From the NCBI RefSeq assembly GCF_027587195.1, contig NZ_JAPDDP010000027.1, forward strand, positions 1 to 64,000: DNA of 64,000 nt, written 5' to 3'. Made by a program: the position numbers and the translations under genes. The DNA comes from Solirubrobacter phytolaccae. Its GTDB lineage: Bacteria > Actinomycetota > Thermoleophilia > Solirubrobacterales > Solirubrobacteraceae. The number at the start of each line of letters is the position of its first letter. The stretch's first letter is position 1. Below the pieces are notes generated by a model. The model was not told the origin of the DNA. It saw nothing but the letters and a program-made list of their open reading frames with translations, and searched no databases. Positions 25,647-34,226 of the stretch are shown here, piece by piece.

Positions 25647-26281
25647 TGAGCTGGAACCTCTACCACGGTCGCGCGCGAAATCCCGTGCGGCGATCGTTGC
25701 TCGACGAGTTTTCCGAAGCTTTGGCGGGCTGGGAATGGGACGTCGCCATCTTGCAGGAAGTGCCGCCGTGGTGGCCTGCGGTGCTCGGCGAGCGCTGTGG
25801 CGCGTCCGCGCGCTGGGTGCTGACGTCGCGCAACTTCGGGCTCGCGCTGCGGCGGGCCGTTTCCGACCGGAATCCGGAGTTGCTCAAGGCGAACGGCGGT
25901 GGATGCAACGCGATCCTCGTTCGCGGAGCGGTCGGGGACCATCGTGTCGTCCGTCTGACGTGGTGGCCGGAGCGGCGGTGGGCGCACGGGATCGTGCTCG
26001 CCGACGGGCTGACGGTCGTGAACTTGCACGCTTCGACCCACCGGGACGAGTGGGCGGCGCGCGACGTGGCCCGGGCCGCGGAGGCGTGGGCGTTCGACAC
26101 GCCGCTGCTGCTCGGCGGGGACCTGAACCTGCGCCGGCCGGCGATCGACGGGATGACGTGGCTCGGCGGCAACCACGTGGACCACTTCTTCGCGCGCGGC
26201 GCCGCGGGCTCTGGCTTCGAGGTGCTCGAGCGCGGGCCGTTGTCCGACCACCCGCCGATCCGGGTCCGGGTCAGCCTCTGA
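25637..26281 (+). CDS. Endonuclease/exonuclease/phosphatase-family hydrolase
   Basis: A 214-residue cytosolic EEP-fold enzyme. Active-site residues are present: Asn in LSWNLYHG, Glu in ILQEVPP, the LHASTH region, Asp/Asn in GGDLNLRRP, and the terminal LSDHPPI with the catalytic Asp-His pair. Substrate could be DNA, a phosphodiester or an inositol phosphate; this cannot be decided. GTG 25637 is the only start that keeps the first core strand whole, and it overlaps the argF start head-to-head. Its 3' end overlaps the opposing SnoaL-like gene by 11 bases. Confidence 0.87.
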   Translation: MLALSWNLYHGRARNPVRRSLLDEFSEALAGWEWDVAILQEVPPWWPAVLGERCGASARWVLTSRNFGLALRRAVSDRNPELLKANGGGCNAILVRGAVGDHRVVRLTWWPERRWAHGIVLADGLTVVNLHASTHRDEWAARDVARAAEAWAFDTPLLLGGDLNLRRPAIDGMTWLGGNHVDHFFARGAAGSGFEVLERGPLSDHPPIRVRVSL

Positions 26282-26741
26282 GCCCGAACCCGCGCAGCAT
26301 CAACATCGCCCGCTCGCCCGCCGTGCCCGGCTTCGGGACGACGCCGAGGTCCATCGCGGCGCTGTAGACGTCGAAGAAGGCGCGGACGCGCAGGAAGCGC
26401 TGCTCGTCGTCCAGCTCCGCGTAGACGACGGCGTGGACCTCCAGCTGCCGCTTGGTCGGGTGGATGCGCCCGATCTCACCCAGGTGCGTACCGAGGATGC
26501 GGCAGGGCGCGGAGACGAACGTGCCGTTGCTCAGCCGCGCGCCGGTCGAGTTCACCCGCGCGTCGGGCAGCGCCTTCCACAGCTGGCGCGCGTGCCGAGC
26601 GAGCCGCCGCGTGCCGATCAGCGGCTCCTCGGTCAACGGGTCCTCGTAGTGGACGTCCGGGCTGCAGATGGATTCGAACCCCCGCGCATCACGGCCCGAC
26701 CAGGCGCGGTCCCACGCGTCGAAGAGCTCGTCCACCTCCAT
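26271..26741 (-). CDS. SnoaL-like/NTF2-fold protein
   Basis: 156 residues starting MEVDELFDAWDRAWSGRD at ATG 26741. The pattern FESICSPDVHYEDPLTEEPLIGTRRLARHARQL is typical of SnoaL-like polyketide-cyclase folds, with an aromatic-lined cavity. Enzymatic role unknown. The frame stays open upward into the LamG remnant, but that stretch is read in a frame that makes no domain sense, so I end the gene here. It lies 20 bases after the remnant on the same strand. Confidence 0.82.
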   Translation of the reverse strand: MEVDELFDAWDRAWSGRDARGFESICSPDVHYEDPLTEEPLIGTRRLARHARQLWKALPDARVNSTGARLSNGTFVSAPCRILGTHLGEIGRIHPTKRQLEVHAVVYAELDDEQRFLRVRAFFDVYSAAMDLGVVPKPGTAGERAMLMLRGFGLRG

Positions 26742-26761
26742 CGGACGCCATGATGGCTGAC

Positions 26762-27110
26762 TTACACCCCGGGCGGCCCGAACGTCCAGCCGGCGCCGTT
26801 CAAGAGGGTGGCGTCGGTGGTGTGCAGGCCCTCGGGCGCCGTCGACGTACACGTCCAGACGCGCGCCCGGCTCCCACACGACCGCGAAGTGATGCCAGTC
26901 GCCGTCGTTGACCACCGTCGTTCCGGACACCTCGACCTCGGAGAGGAACACGCGCACGAGGCCGCCGCTGATGTCGTCGAGCAGCAGGGCGGAGGCCGCC
27001 GCACTCGTGGGAACGGCAAGCGCGGCGACGAGCAACAGGGGCGCGAGCAGCGCGCGCAGGAGCGAGGCCGCAGACCAGCGACCTTGGGCGAGGCGTGAAG
27101 ACAGTGGTCA
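26762..27110 (-). pseudogene. Frameshifted LamG/concanavalin-domain secreted protein remnant
   Basis: One minus-strand frame encodes a hydrophobic signal-like stretch (LLRALLAPLLLVAALAVPTSA) and then LamG strands (NDGDWHHFAVVWEPG, LDVYVDGA). Just after YVDGA (near 26838-26842) the homology moves to another frame: EGLHTTDATLLNGAGWTFGPPGV, then stop. Removing one C from the CCC there restores one continuous LamG C-terminus. In addition the signal-peptide frame has no ATG or GTG after its upstream stop, only CTG or TTG. Either this is a decayed gene or the assembly has a one-base error. Confidence 0.7.
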
Positions 27111-27182
27111 GTCGTCGAACCCGAAGCCTCGATTGCCCTTTTTCTTGCCCTTCCGGGCCTCGCGATCACGGACGTTTGGCGC

Positions 27183-27212
27183 TTGCGTGCGCTTCCGCAG
27201 CCGGGTTAGGGT
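27183..27212 (+). promoter_or_regulatory. Promoter of the beta-helix array, probably leaderless
   Basis: TTGCGT (27183-27188), an 18-base spacer, TAGGGT (27207-27212), then 9 bases to the ATG at 27222. The promoter before the sixth gene has the same geometry. No Shine-Dalgarno site is present, so the mRNA probably begins at or within a few bases of the start codon. Confidence 0.55.
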
Positions 27213-27221
27213 CGCCTGTAG

Positions 27222-28856
27222 ATGAGACTTCGAGTGGCGATGCTCGCCGTAGCCGCGAGCCTCGCCGTGGCGGGCCCCGCCGCGGCGGACACGTACACGG
27301 TGACGGGGAGTGCCGACAACTCGATCCCGGCTGGATGTGCGCCGGCCGGAGCCGGGGCGTGGACGTGCACGATGCTGCGCGCAGCCGTCAACGCGGCGAA
27401 CGCATCGACGACGGTGGACGACGAGATCCTGATCACGTCGCCGACGGTCAATCTCCCGGTCGGGCAGATCGACATCACCGACAACGCGACGATCGCGGGC
27501 CTGGGCGCTCGTCAGACGACGATCGACGCGACCGGGGCCGGAGCGCCCGCGTTCCGGATCACCGGGAACTCGACCGTCACGCTCGCGAACATGACTGTCC
27601 GGCGTGGGACGAACGCGAACGTCGACGTCTTCGACGGCTCCCAGGTCAGCCTCGCGTTCGTGCGGCTGACCGCCGCGACGAGCGGAGTCGGCCTCCTCAA
27701 CGAGGGCGAGGCCATCGTCACCTACAGCCTGATCGACGGCAACCCCGGCGGCGGGATCAGAAACGTCGGCGGAGGCGGCCCGGCAATCCTGACCCTGGGC
27801 GACTCGACGATCGCCGGCAACACCGGCGCCGGCATCAACTCGATCGGCAACAGCGCCAACGACGTCGACATCTTGTACTCGACGATCGCGCGAAACACCG
27901 GAGCCGGCCTGGCCTTCGACAGCCAACAGCTCGCGAACGTGGAGGCCTCGATCATCGCCAACAACAGCGTGAGCTGTTCCGGCGGCACGGTGGACGGGAC
28001 CTCCAACGTCGAGAGCACGACGAGCTGCGCGCTCGACGCGGGAACGAACCGGGTGGTCTCCGACCCGCTTCTGGCCGCCGGCCTCAGCAACCAGGGTGGC
28101 TTCACCGACGTCCTGACGATCCCCGCCAACAGCCCGGCCGCCGACTACGTGTCGCCGTGCTTCCTGTTGATCGACCAGCGGGCCTTCAACCGGCCCGCGA
28201 ACCAGCCCTGCGACGCCGGAGCGTACGATCGCGACGCGGTCGACCCGGGCTTCGTCGTCGACCCGCAGCCGACGCCCACGCCGACCCCTGCTCCGCCGCA
28301 GCCGACTCCGACGCCCGCGCCGCCGGCCGAGCCGACGCCGGTCCCGAACCGGAGCGTCGTCGGCGACGAGGAGCGCGGCACGGTCAAGGTCAAGCTGCCC
28401 GGCACGAGCAGGTTCGTCGACCTCAACGACGTGACGAGCCTGCCGAACAACACGGAGATCGACGCGCGCAAGGGCGCGATCAAGATCAAGGCGGTGCCGA
28501 AGGCGGGCGCCCCGGCCGAGGAGGCGACGTTCTCCGAGGGTCTGTTCAAGCTCAATCAGCGGGGCGGGGTGACCACGCTGACGCTGAGCGAGGTACTCGA
28601 CTGCCCGAAGGGCAAGAAGGCGTCGCTAGCCGCCAAGAAGGCCAAGAAGCGCAAGCTCTGGGGTGACGGCAAGGGCGCGTTCCGCACCCAGGGCAAGTAC
28701 AGCGCCGCCACGGTGCGCGGCACCAAGTGGCTCGTCGAGGACACGTGCACGACCACGACCGTCCGCGTCACGCAGGGCGTGGTCCGTGCAACCGGGCAGG
28801 GCAAGTCGTACACCGTCCGCGCCGGCCAGAAACGCGTGTTCCGGGCGAGGAAGTGA
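27222..28856 (+). CDS. Array gene 1: secreted beta-helix protein with FecR-like C-terminal module
   Basis: 544 residues. Signal peptide MRLRVAMLAVAASLAVAGPAAA. Next is a CSLREA-like start (CTMLRAAVNAANAS) and a right-handed beta-helix with repeated short rungs (VTLANMTVRRGT, ATIAGLGARQTTI, NSANDVDILYSTIARNTGAGL), closing with the choice-of-anchor-Q motif DQRAFNRP...CDAGAYD near residue 340. A PTPTPAPP linker follows, then the 170-residue C-terminal module (RSVVGDEERGTVKVK to the end), containing RKLWGDGKGAFRTQGKYSAA and VRGTKWLVEDTC. No Ig module. It is probably surface-exposed and non-enzymatic. The next gene starts in its stop codon (GTGA). Confidence 0.88.
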   Translation: MRLRVAMLAVAASLAVAGPAAADTYTVTGSADNSIPAGCAPAGAGAWTCTMLRAAVNAANASTTVDDEILITSPTVNLPVGQIDITDNATIAGLGARQTTIDATGAGAPAFRITGNSTVTLANMTVRRGTNANVDVFDGSQVSLAFVRLTAATSGVGLLNEGEAIVTYSLIDGNPGGGIRNVGGGGPAILTLGDSTIAGNTGAGINSIGNSANDVDILYSTIARNTGAGLAFDSQQLANVEASIIANNSVSCSGGTVDGTSNVESTTSCALDAGTNRVVSDPLLAAGLSNQGGFTDVLTIPANSPAADYVSPCFLLIDQRAFNRPANQPCDAGAYDRDAVDPGFVVDPQPTPTPTPAPPQPTPTPAPPAEPTPVPNRSVVGDEERGTVKVKLPGTSRFVDLNDVTSLPNNTEIDARKGAIKIKAVPKAGAPAEEATFSEGLFKLNQRGGVTTLTLSEVLDCPKGKKASLAAKKAKKRKLWGDGKGAFRTQGKYSAATVRGTKWLVEDTCTTTTVRVTQGVVRATGQGKSYTVRAGQKRVFRARK

Positions 28857-30580
28857 ACGCGCGGGCGGGACGCCGGGGGACGATGCTCGCCGCCGTGGCG
28901 AGCCTCGCCACGGCGAGTCCCGCCGCGGCTTCCACCTACACCGTGACCGGCTTCACCGACAGCTTGACCGGCTCGTGCCAACCCGCCGGCCTCGAGGCGT
29001 TCGCGTGCACGACGCTGCGCGCCGCCGTGACGCAGTCGAACACGAGCGCGGGCGCCGACGCGATCACGCTCGGGGCGGGCCGCTACGACCTGACGGCCGG
29101 TGACCTGCTGATCAGCGACGGCTTGACGGTGTCCGGCGTCGGCCCGCGCCAGACGACGGTGTCCGCCAATCAGAGCGACCGCGTGTTCACGATCGGCGCG
29201 GACGCCGACGCGACGATCGGGTTGATGACGATCCGCGACGGGTCGATCGGCAGCGGACCGGGCGGCAACATCCTGGTCAACCAGGCGGCGACGCTCGGGC
29301 TGACGTTCGCGCGCGTGACCAACGGCACCGCCACCCAGGGCGCGGGCATCAGCAACCAGGGCGAGCTGACCGTCGCGTTCAGCACGATCGACGGGAACGT
29401 CGCGACGACGATCGGCGGCGGCATCGACAACAACGGCATCGACGACGGCGCCCAGGTGATCGTCGGCGACTCGACGATCGCCGGGAACACCGCGCCCGAG
29501 GGCGGCGGCATCAGCTCCCGCGGCGGCCTCAACACCTTCGACCTGCTGCACGCCACGATCGCCCGCAACACCGGCTCGGGGATCTGGTTCCAGGAGCAGC
29601 AGGACACGCTGGCCGTGGGCTCGATCCTCGCCGGCAACAGCACGGGCAGCTGCACGGGAACCGGGACGCTGAGCGGCAACCTGAACGTCGACAGCGGCAG
29701 CACCTGCGGGCTCGCGCCGACCGGCAACCAGCTCAACACCGACCCGCAGCTCGCCCTCACGCTCAGCAACCAGGGCGGCCAGTTCAGCACGGACGTGCTG
29801 ACGATCCCGGCGACCAGCCCGGCGGCCAACTCCGTGACGCCCTGCTTCAGCCAGCTCGACCAGCGCAACTTCAGCCGCGGCGGCGCGCCGTGCGACGCCG
29901 GCGCCTACGACCACGACGGGATCGACCCGGGCGGCGGCCCTGGGCCCGATCCGGACCCCACGCCGACGCCCACTCCCGACCCTCCGCCGCCTCCGCCCGC
30001 GATCCCCGCGGCCCAGCCGACGCCGACGCCCGCGCCGACCGTGACACCCACGCCGACGCCGGTCGCCAACCGGCAGATCGTCGTCGAGGAGCAGCGGGGC
30101 ACGGTGAAGGTGCAGCTGCCGGGCACGAAGACGTTCGTGGATCTCGACGCAACTCGCGGCGTCCCGGTGGGTTCGACGATCGACACGAGAAAAGGCGCCG
30201 TCGTGCTCACGGCGGTACCGAAGCCGGGCGCCCCGCCCGAGAAGGCGACGTTCTATGACGGGTTGTTCAAGGTGACCCAGTCCGGCGGCCTGACGACGCT
30301 CACGCTGACCGAGGAGCTCGACTGCCCCAGGCCGGGCCGTGCGTCGCTCGCTCAGAGAAAGCCGAAGAAGCGCAAGCTCTGGGGTGACGGCAAGGGCGCC
30401 TTCCGCACCCAGGGCAAGTACAGCGCCGCCACCGTCCGCGGCACCAAGTGGGTCCTGGAGGACACGTGCACGTCCACGACCATTCGCGTGACGCAGGGCA
30501 CCGTCTACGGCCTCGACCGCCGCGGCAAGCGGGTCATCGTCCGCCCCGGCAAGCCGCTCGTGGTGCGGGCGAAGCCGTGA
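28853..30580 (+). CDS. Array gene 2: secreted beta-helix protein with FecR-like C-terminal module
   Basis: 575 residues from GTG 28853, which overlaps the previous stop by 4 bases and supplies the basic n-region (VNARAGRRGT) of the signal peptide; ATG 28883 would leave a signal without positive charge. CSLREA-like CTTLRAAVTQSNTS, then beta-helix rungs (LMTIRDGSIGSGPGGNI, QVIVGDSTIAGNTAP), anchor-Q closing DQRNFSRGGAPCDAGAYD, a long Pro/Thr linker (PTPTPTPDPPPPPP), and the shared module with FVDLDATRGVPVGSTIDTRK and RKLWGDGKGAFRTQGKYSAA. No Ig module. The last domain ends in VRPGKPLVVRAKP. Confidence 0.87.
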   Translation: MNARAGRRGTMLAAVASLATASPAAASTYTVTGFTDSLTGSCQPAGLEAFACTTLRAAVTQSNTSAGADAITLGAGRYDLTAGDLLISDGLTVSGVGPRQTTVSANQSDRVFTIGADADATIGLMTIRDGSIGSGPGGNILVNQAATLGLTFARVTNGTATQGAGISNQGELTVAFSTIDGNVATTIGGGIDNNGIDDGAQVIVGDSTIAGNTAPEGGGISSRGGLNTFDLLHATIARNTGSGIWFQEQQDTLAVGSILAGNSTGSCTGTGTLSGNLNVDSGSTCGLAPTGNQLNTDPQLALTLSNQGGQFSTDVLTIPATSPAANSVTPCFSQLDQRNFSRGGAPCDAGAYDHDGIDPGGGPGPDPDPTPTPTPDPPPPPPAIPAAQPTPTPAPTVTPTPTPVANRQIVVEEQRGTVKVQLPGTKTFVDLDATRGVPVGSTIDTRKGAVVLTAVPKPGAPPEKATFYDGLFKVTQSGGLTTLTLTEELDCPRPGRASLAQRKPKKRKLWGDGKGAFRTQGKYSAATVRGTKWVLEDTCTSTTIRVTQGTVYGLDRRGKRVIVRPGKPLVVRAKP

Positions 30581-32457
30581 GGCGGCTCCTGCTGACGACG
30601 GTCGGCGCGATGCTGCTCGGCGCGGCGCCGGCGCATGCGGAGACGTTCCAGGTCAACACGGCGCTGGACACCGCGAGCTGCGACGCGATCGCCTGCTCCC
30701 TGCGCGGAGCGTTGGCCGCCGCGGTCGCCAACGGCGTCGCGGAGGACGACGTGATCAACCTGCCGGCGGGCACGTACGCGGTGCCCGAGTTGAGCGTGAG
30801 CGGAGCCAACGCGCGACGCATCACCGTGAGCGGCGCCGGAGCCAATGCGACGTTCGTGCAGCCGGCCGGCGCGACGCGGGTCTTCTCCTTGTCGAGCACC
30901 GGCTTCGATCCCGGGCAGTTCGTGCTGCGCGGTTTGACCGTCCGGGGCGGACGGCCGGCGTCTGGGGCGGGCGGAAACATCTCTGCCTCGAGCATCGTGC
31001 TCGGGCTCGAAGACGTGCGGATCACCGACGGGCGCGCGACCGCCGGCGGCGGGCTCTCCGTGATCGGGGCCTCCGGGACGACCGGCCTGGTGATCTCGCG
31101 CAGCCTGATCGACACGAACGCGGCGACCGGTGTCAGCGGCGGCAACGGCGGCGGTATCTCGATGCCTGGCCAGACGTTCCCGTTCGCGGCCACGATCACG
31201 GACTCCACGATCGCCTTCAACACGGCCGCGGGCTCGGGTGCGGGCATCTCGATCACGAGCAACTCGGCGCCCACCCTGCGTGGCGCGACCGTCGCGTTCA
31301 ACACCGCGACCGCCGGGGTGGGGGGCATCCAGTCGTCGAGTACGGCCGCGACGATCCAGGGCTCGATCTTCGCCGGCAACCGCGGCGCGAACAACGCGGT
31401 GCAGAACTGCTCGTTCAACGGTGCCGTCACCGATCAGGGCGGCAACATCGAGGACAGCAACCAGTGCGGCGCGGCCACCGCCGCGAGCCGCCAGAACACC
31501 GAGCCGCAGCTCGCGACGGCGCTCGACGGCTCGCAGCCGCCCGCCCTCGCCGTGGTTCCGGGCAGCCCGGCCGTCGACTTCGCCGCCTGCGCCGGCCGGA
31601 CGCTCGATCAGCGCTCCACGCCTCGCCCGCAAGGTGCGTTGTGCGACGCCGGCGCGTACGAGTACAACCCGCCGCCGTCCACCGCCGTCGCCGGCGCCGC
31701 GCCGCCGTTCACGTTCAGCTCCAGCGAGGCGGGGTCGACGTTCGAGTGCTCGCTCGACGGCGGGCCGTTCGTCGCCTGCGCCTCGCCGTACAACCCGGGC
31801 GCCGCGCCCGGGACGCACACGCTCGCGGTGCGGGCGGTCGACGCGCAGGGGGTTCCCGACCCGAACCCGCAGACCGTCACGTTCACGGTCCAGCCGCCGC
31901 CGACCGCCACGCCGACCGTGACGCCGTCGCCCACGCCGACCCCGGTCGTGAACCGCACCGTGGTGGTCGCGGAGGTCAAGGGCACCGTGAAGATCAAGCG
32001 CAAGGGCAGCAAGCGCTACGTCGATCTCAACGCGGCCGAGGGCATCCCCGTCGGATCGAGCGTCGACACGCGCAAGGGCACGGTCGAGCTGACGTCGGTC
32101 CCGAAGGCCGGCGCCCCGCCCGAAAAGGCCCGGTTCTACGACGGCCTCTTCACGATCGCCCAGTCGAAGGGCATCACGACGCTCAAGCTGAGCGAGCAGC
32201 TCGCCCGCTGCCCGAAGGGCAAGGCCTCCGCGGCCGCCAAGAAGGCCAAGAAGCGCAAGCTCTGGGGCGACGGCAAGGGCGCGTTCCGCACCCAGGGCAA
32301 GTACAGCGCCGCCACTGTCCGCGGCACCAAGTGGCTCGTCGAGGACTCGTGCGCGGGCACGCTCACGCGGGTCACCCAGGGCTCGGTGCGCGTCGAGCAC
32401 GGGAAGAAGCGCATCATCGTGCGGGCCGGTGGGCGCTACCTGGCGAAGCCGCGATGA
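30577..32457 (+). CDS. Array gene 3: secreted beta-helix protein with one Ig-like module and FecR-like C-terminus
   Basis: 626 residues from GTG 30577 (GTGA overlap). Signal VRRLLLTTVGAMLLGAAPAHA. CSLRGALAAAVANGVAEDDVI is the clearest CSLREA-like motif. A beta-helix extends to about residue 365, closing with LDQRSTPRPQGALCDAGAYE. Unlike genes 1 and 2 it then carries one Ig-like module (PFTFSSSEAGSTFECSLDG, CASPYNPGAAPGTHTLAVRA) of the type amplified in genes 5 and 6. A PTPTVTPSPTPTP linker and the shared module (KRKGSKRYVDLNAAEGIPVG, RKLWGDGKGAFRTQGKYSAA, VEDSCAGTLTRVTQG) follow. Confidence 0.87.
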   Translation: MRRLLLTTVGAMLLGAAPAHAETFQVNTALDTASCDAIACSLRGALAAAVANGVAEDDVINLPAGTYAVPELSVSGANARRITVSGAGANATFVQPAGATRVFSLSSTGFDPGQFVLRGLTVRGGRPASGAGGNISASSIVLGLEDVRITDGRATAGGGLSVIGASGTTGLVISRSLIDTNAATGVSGGNGGGISMPGQTFPFAATITDSTIAFNTAAGSGAGISITSNSAPTLRGATVAFNTATAGVGGIQSSSTAATIQGSIFAGNRGANNAVQNCSFNGAVTDQGGNIEDSNQCGAATAASRQNTEPQLATALDGSQPPALAVVPGSPAVDFAACAGRTLDQRSTPRPQGALCDAGAYEYNPPPSTAVAGAAPPFTFSSSEAGSTFECSLDGGPFVACASPYNPGAAPGTHTLAVRAVDAQGVPDPNPQTVTFTVQPPPTATPTVTPSPTPTPVVNRTVVVAEVKGTVKIKRKGSKRYVDLNAAEGIPVGSSVDTRKGTVELTSVPKAGAPPEKARFYDGLFTIAQSKGITTLKLSEQLARCPKGKASAAAKKAKKRKLWGDGKGAFRTQGKYSAATVRGTKWLVEDSCAGTLTRVTQGSVRVEHGKKRIIVRAGGRYLAKPR

Positions 32458-34169
32458 AACGCGCGCTGCTCACGCTCGCCGCCGCGCTGGCGTTCGCCGC
32501 GCCCGCGTCCGCGGCGACCTTCACGGTGACGACCACGACCGACAGCGGCGGCTCGTGCCCGCCGATCCGCCAGCAGCAATGCACGCTGCGTACGGCGCTG
32601 GGCCAAGCCGCGCAGAACAGCGAGGCCGACACGATCACGCTCCCCGCCGGCACATACGAGCTCAACCCGCAGCTCGGCGAGCTGACGATCTCGGGTGAGG
32701 CGGCGCTGCTCGGCGCGGGCGCGGGGCAGACGACCATCCGGAGCCCGGGTGGGTTCCGCGTCTTCAGCGTCGCCTCGGGTGGCGGGAACGCGATCTCCGG
32801 CGTGACGATCACCGGCGGCACCGCGACGAGCGGCTCCGAGACGATCGGCGGGAACGTCGAGATGGCGCACGGGGCCGATCTCGCGCTCGACCACGTCCGC
32901 ATCACGGGCGGCACGGCGTTCCGTGGCGGCGGCATCGCCACGGGCGGCGGCGGCAGCCTCGAGATCCGCCACAGCCTGATCGACAACAACGTCGCCCAGC
33001 CCGGCGGCCAGTCGCCGCTCGGTGACGGCGGCGGCATCCTCATGCGCTCCAACGACAACCCGCAGACGCTGCTCGTCGCGGACACGACGATCGCGTTCAA
33101 CCGCGCGTCGCGCGGCGCGGGGATCACGGCCACCGAGCAGAACGGCAACCAGTCGCGGCTCGAGCGCGTGACCGTCGCCGACAACGCCGCAAGCGTGACC
33201 ACGGGCGGCGGACTGCTGATCACCGACCAGCAGCGCGTCGAGGTCCGCGCGTCGATCTTCGCGCGCAACACCGGCAACTTCAGCCAGGCAGCGTCGCTGA
33301 TCGGCCCGTCGAACTGCGGTCCGACGCGCCCGACCAGCGCGGGCGCGAACGTGGAGTCAGGGGCGGACTGCGGCTTCGAGCGCCAGAACACGACCGGCGG
33401 ACTGGCCGTCACGCTCACCGACGGTGGCGGTCAGACGCCCGTACTCGCGCTGCCCTGGACGAGCGATGTGCACGACTTCGCCGGCGGGTGCGACGGCACC
33501 GACCAGCGCGACGTCGCGCGACCGCAAGGCGCTGGCTGTGACCCGGGCGCCTACGAGGCCACCGAGCCGCCTCCGCCGCCGCAGGCCACACCGGTCCCGA
33601 CCGCCGTTGCGACCCAGACGCCGACCGCGACTCCCCCACCGGCCCCGACGCCCGTCGTGAACCAGACGATCGTCGTCGCGCCCGGCGGCGGCACCGTGCT
33701 CGTCAAGCTCAAGGGCGCGAGCCAGTACGCGCCGCTGGACGTCACCAAGGGCATCCCGGTCGGCTCGACCGTCGACACCCGCAAGGGCCGCGTGCGCCTG
33801 ACGTCGATCCCGAAGGCGGGCGCGCCGCCCCAGACCGCGCTCTTCTACGACGGCCTGTTCAAGGTCACGCAGAAGGGCGGGATCACGGACCTCCAGCTCG
33901 TGGAGCCGCTCGCGGCCTGCCCGAAGGGCCGCGCGAGCGCCGCCGCGAAGAAGGCCAAGAAGCGCAAGCTGTGGGGCGACGGCAAGGGCGCGTTCCGCAC
34001 CAGCGGCAAGTACTCCGCCGCCACCGTCCGCGGCACGAAGTGGCTCGTCGAGGACTCCTGCGCCGGCACGCTGACCCGTGTCGCCCAGGGCTCCGTGCGC
34101 GTCACGCACGGCAAGCGGACGATTGTCGTACGCGCCGGGAAGCGCTATCTGGCCCGACCTAACCGCTAG
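32454..34169 (+). CDS. Array gene 4: secreted beta-helix protein with FecR-like C-terminal module
   Basis: 571 residues from ATG 32454, overlapping the previous stop (ATGA). Signal MKRALLTLAAALAFAAPASA. CTLRTALGQAAQNSEADTITL opens the beta-helix, with rungs such as VADTTIAFNRASRGAGIT and VEVRASIFARNTGNF. The anchor-Q closing is TDQRDVARPQGAGCDPGAYE. Then a PPPPQATPVPT linker and the shared module (LKGASQYAPLDVTKGIPVGS, FRTSGKYSAATVRGTKWLVE). No Ig module. The FRTS variant groups it with genes 5 and 6 rather than 1-3. It is the last of the four coupled genes. Confidence 0.87.
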   Translation: MKRALLTLAAALAFAAPASAATFTVTTTTDSGGSCPPIRQQQCTLRTALGQAAQNSEADTITLPAGTYELNPQLGELTISGEAALLGAGAGQTTIRSPGGFRVFSVASGGGNAISGVTITGGTATSGSETIGGNVEMAHGADLALDHVRITGGTAFRGGGIATGGGGSLEIRHSLIDNNVAQPGGQSPLGDGGGILMRSNDNPQTLLVADTTIAFNRASRGAGITATEQNGNQSRLERVTVADNAASVTTGGGLLITDQQRVEVRASIFARNTGNFSQAASLIGPSNCGPTRPTSAGANVESGADCGFERQNTTGGLAVTLTDGGGQTPVLALPWTSDVHDFAGGCDGTDQRDVARPQGAGCDPGAYEATEPPPPPQATPVPTAVATQTPTATPPPAPTPVVNQTIVVAPGGGTVLVKLKGASQYAPLDVTKGIPVGSTVDTRKGRVRLTSIPKAGAPPQTALFYDGLFKVTQKGGITDLQLVEPLAACPKGRASAAAKKAKKRKLWGDGKGAFRTSGKYSAATVRGTKWLVEDSCAGTLTRVAQGSVRVTHGKRTIVVRAGKRYLARPNR

Positions 34170-34226
34170 AACAGGGAAACTGGCGCGGGGACGGTTAGCC
34201 TCACTTTCAAGGAGGCCGGAGGATCG

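Noticed and set aside
26668-26684. GGATTCGAACCCCC resembles a tRNA T-arm on the minus strand
   Set aside because: The stem does not pair beyond two bases, no anticodon or acceptor arm follows, and the bases are codons of the SnoaL-like gene.
27108-27200. Short basic minus-strand peptide ending KKKGNRGFGFDD
   Set aside because: No proper start codon or ribosome site, and it overlaps the promoter of array gene 1.
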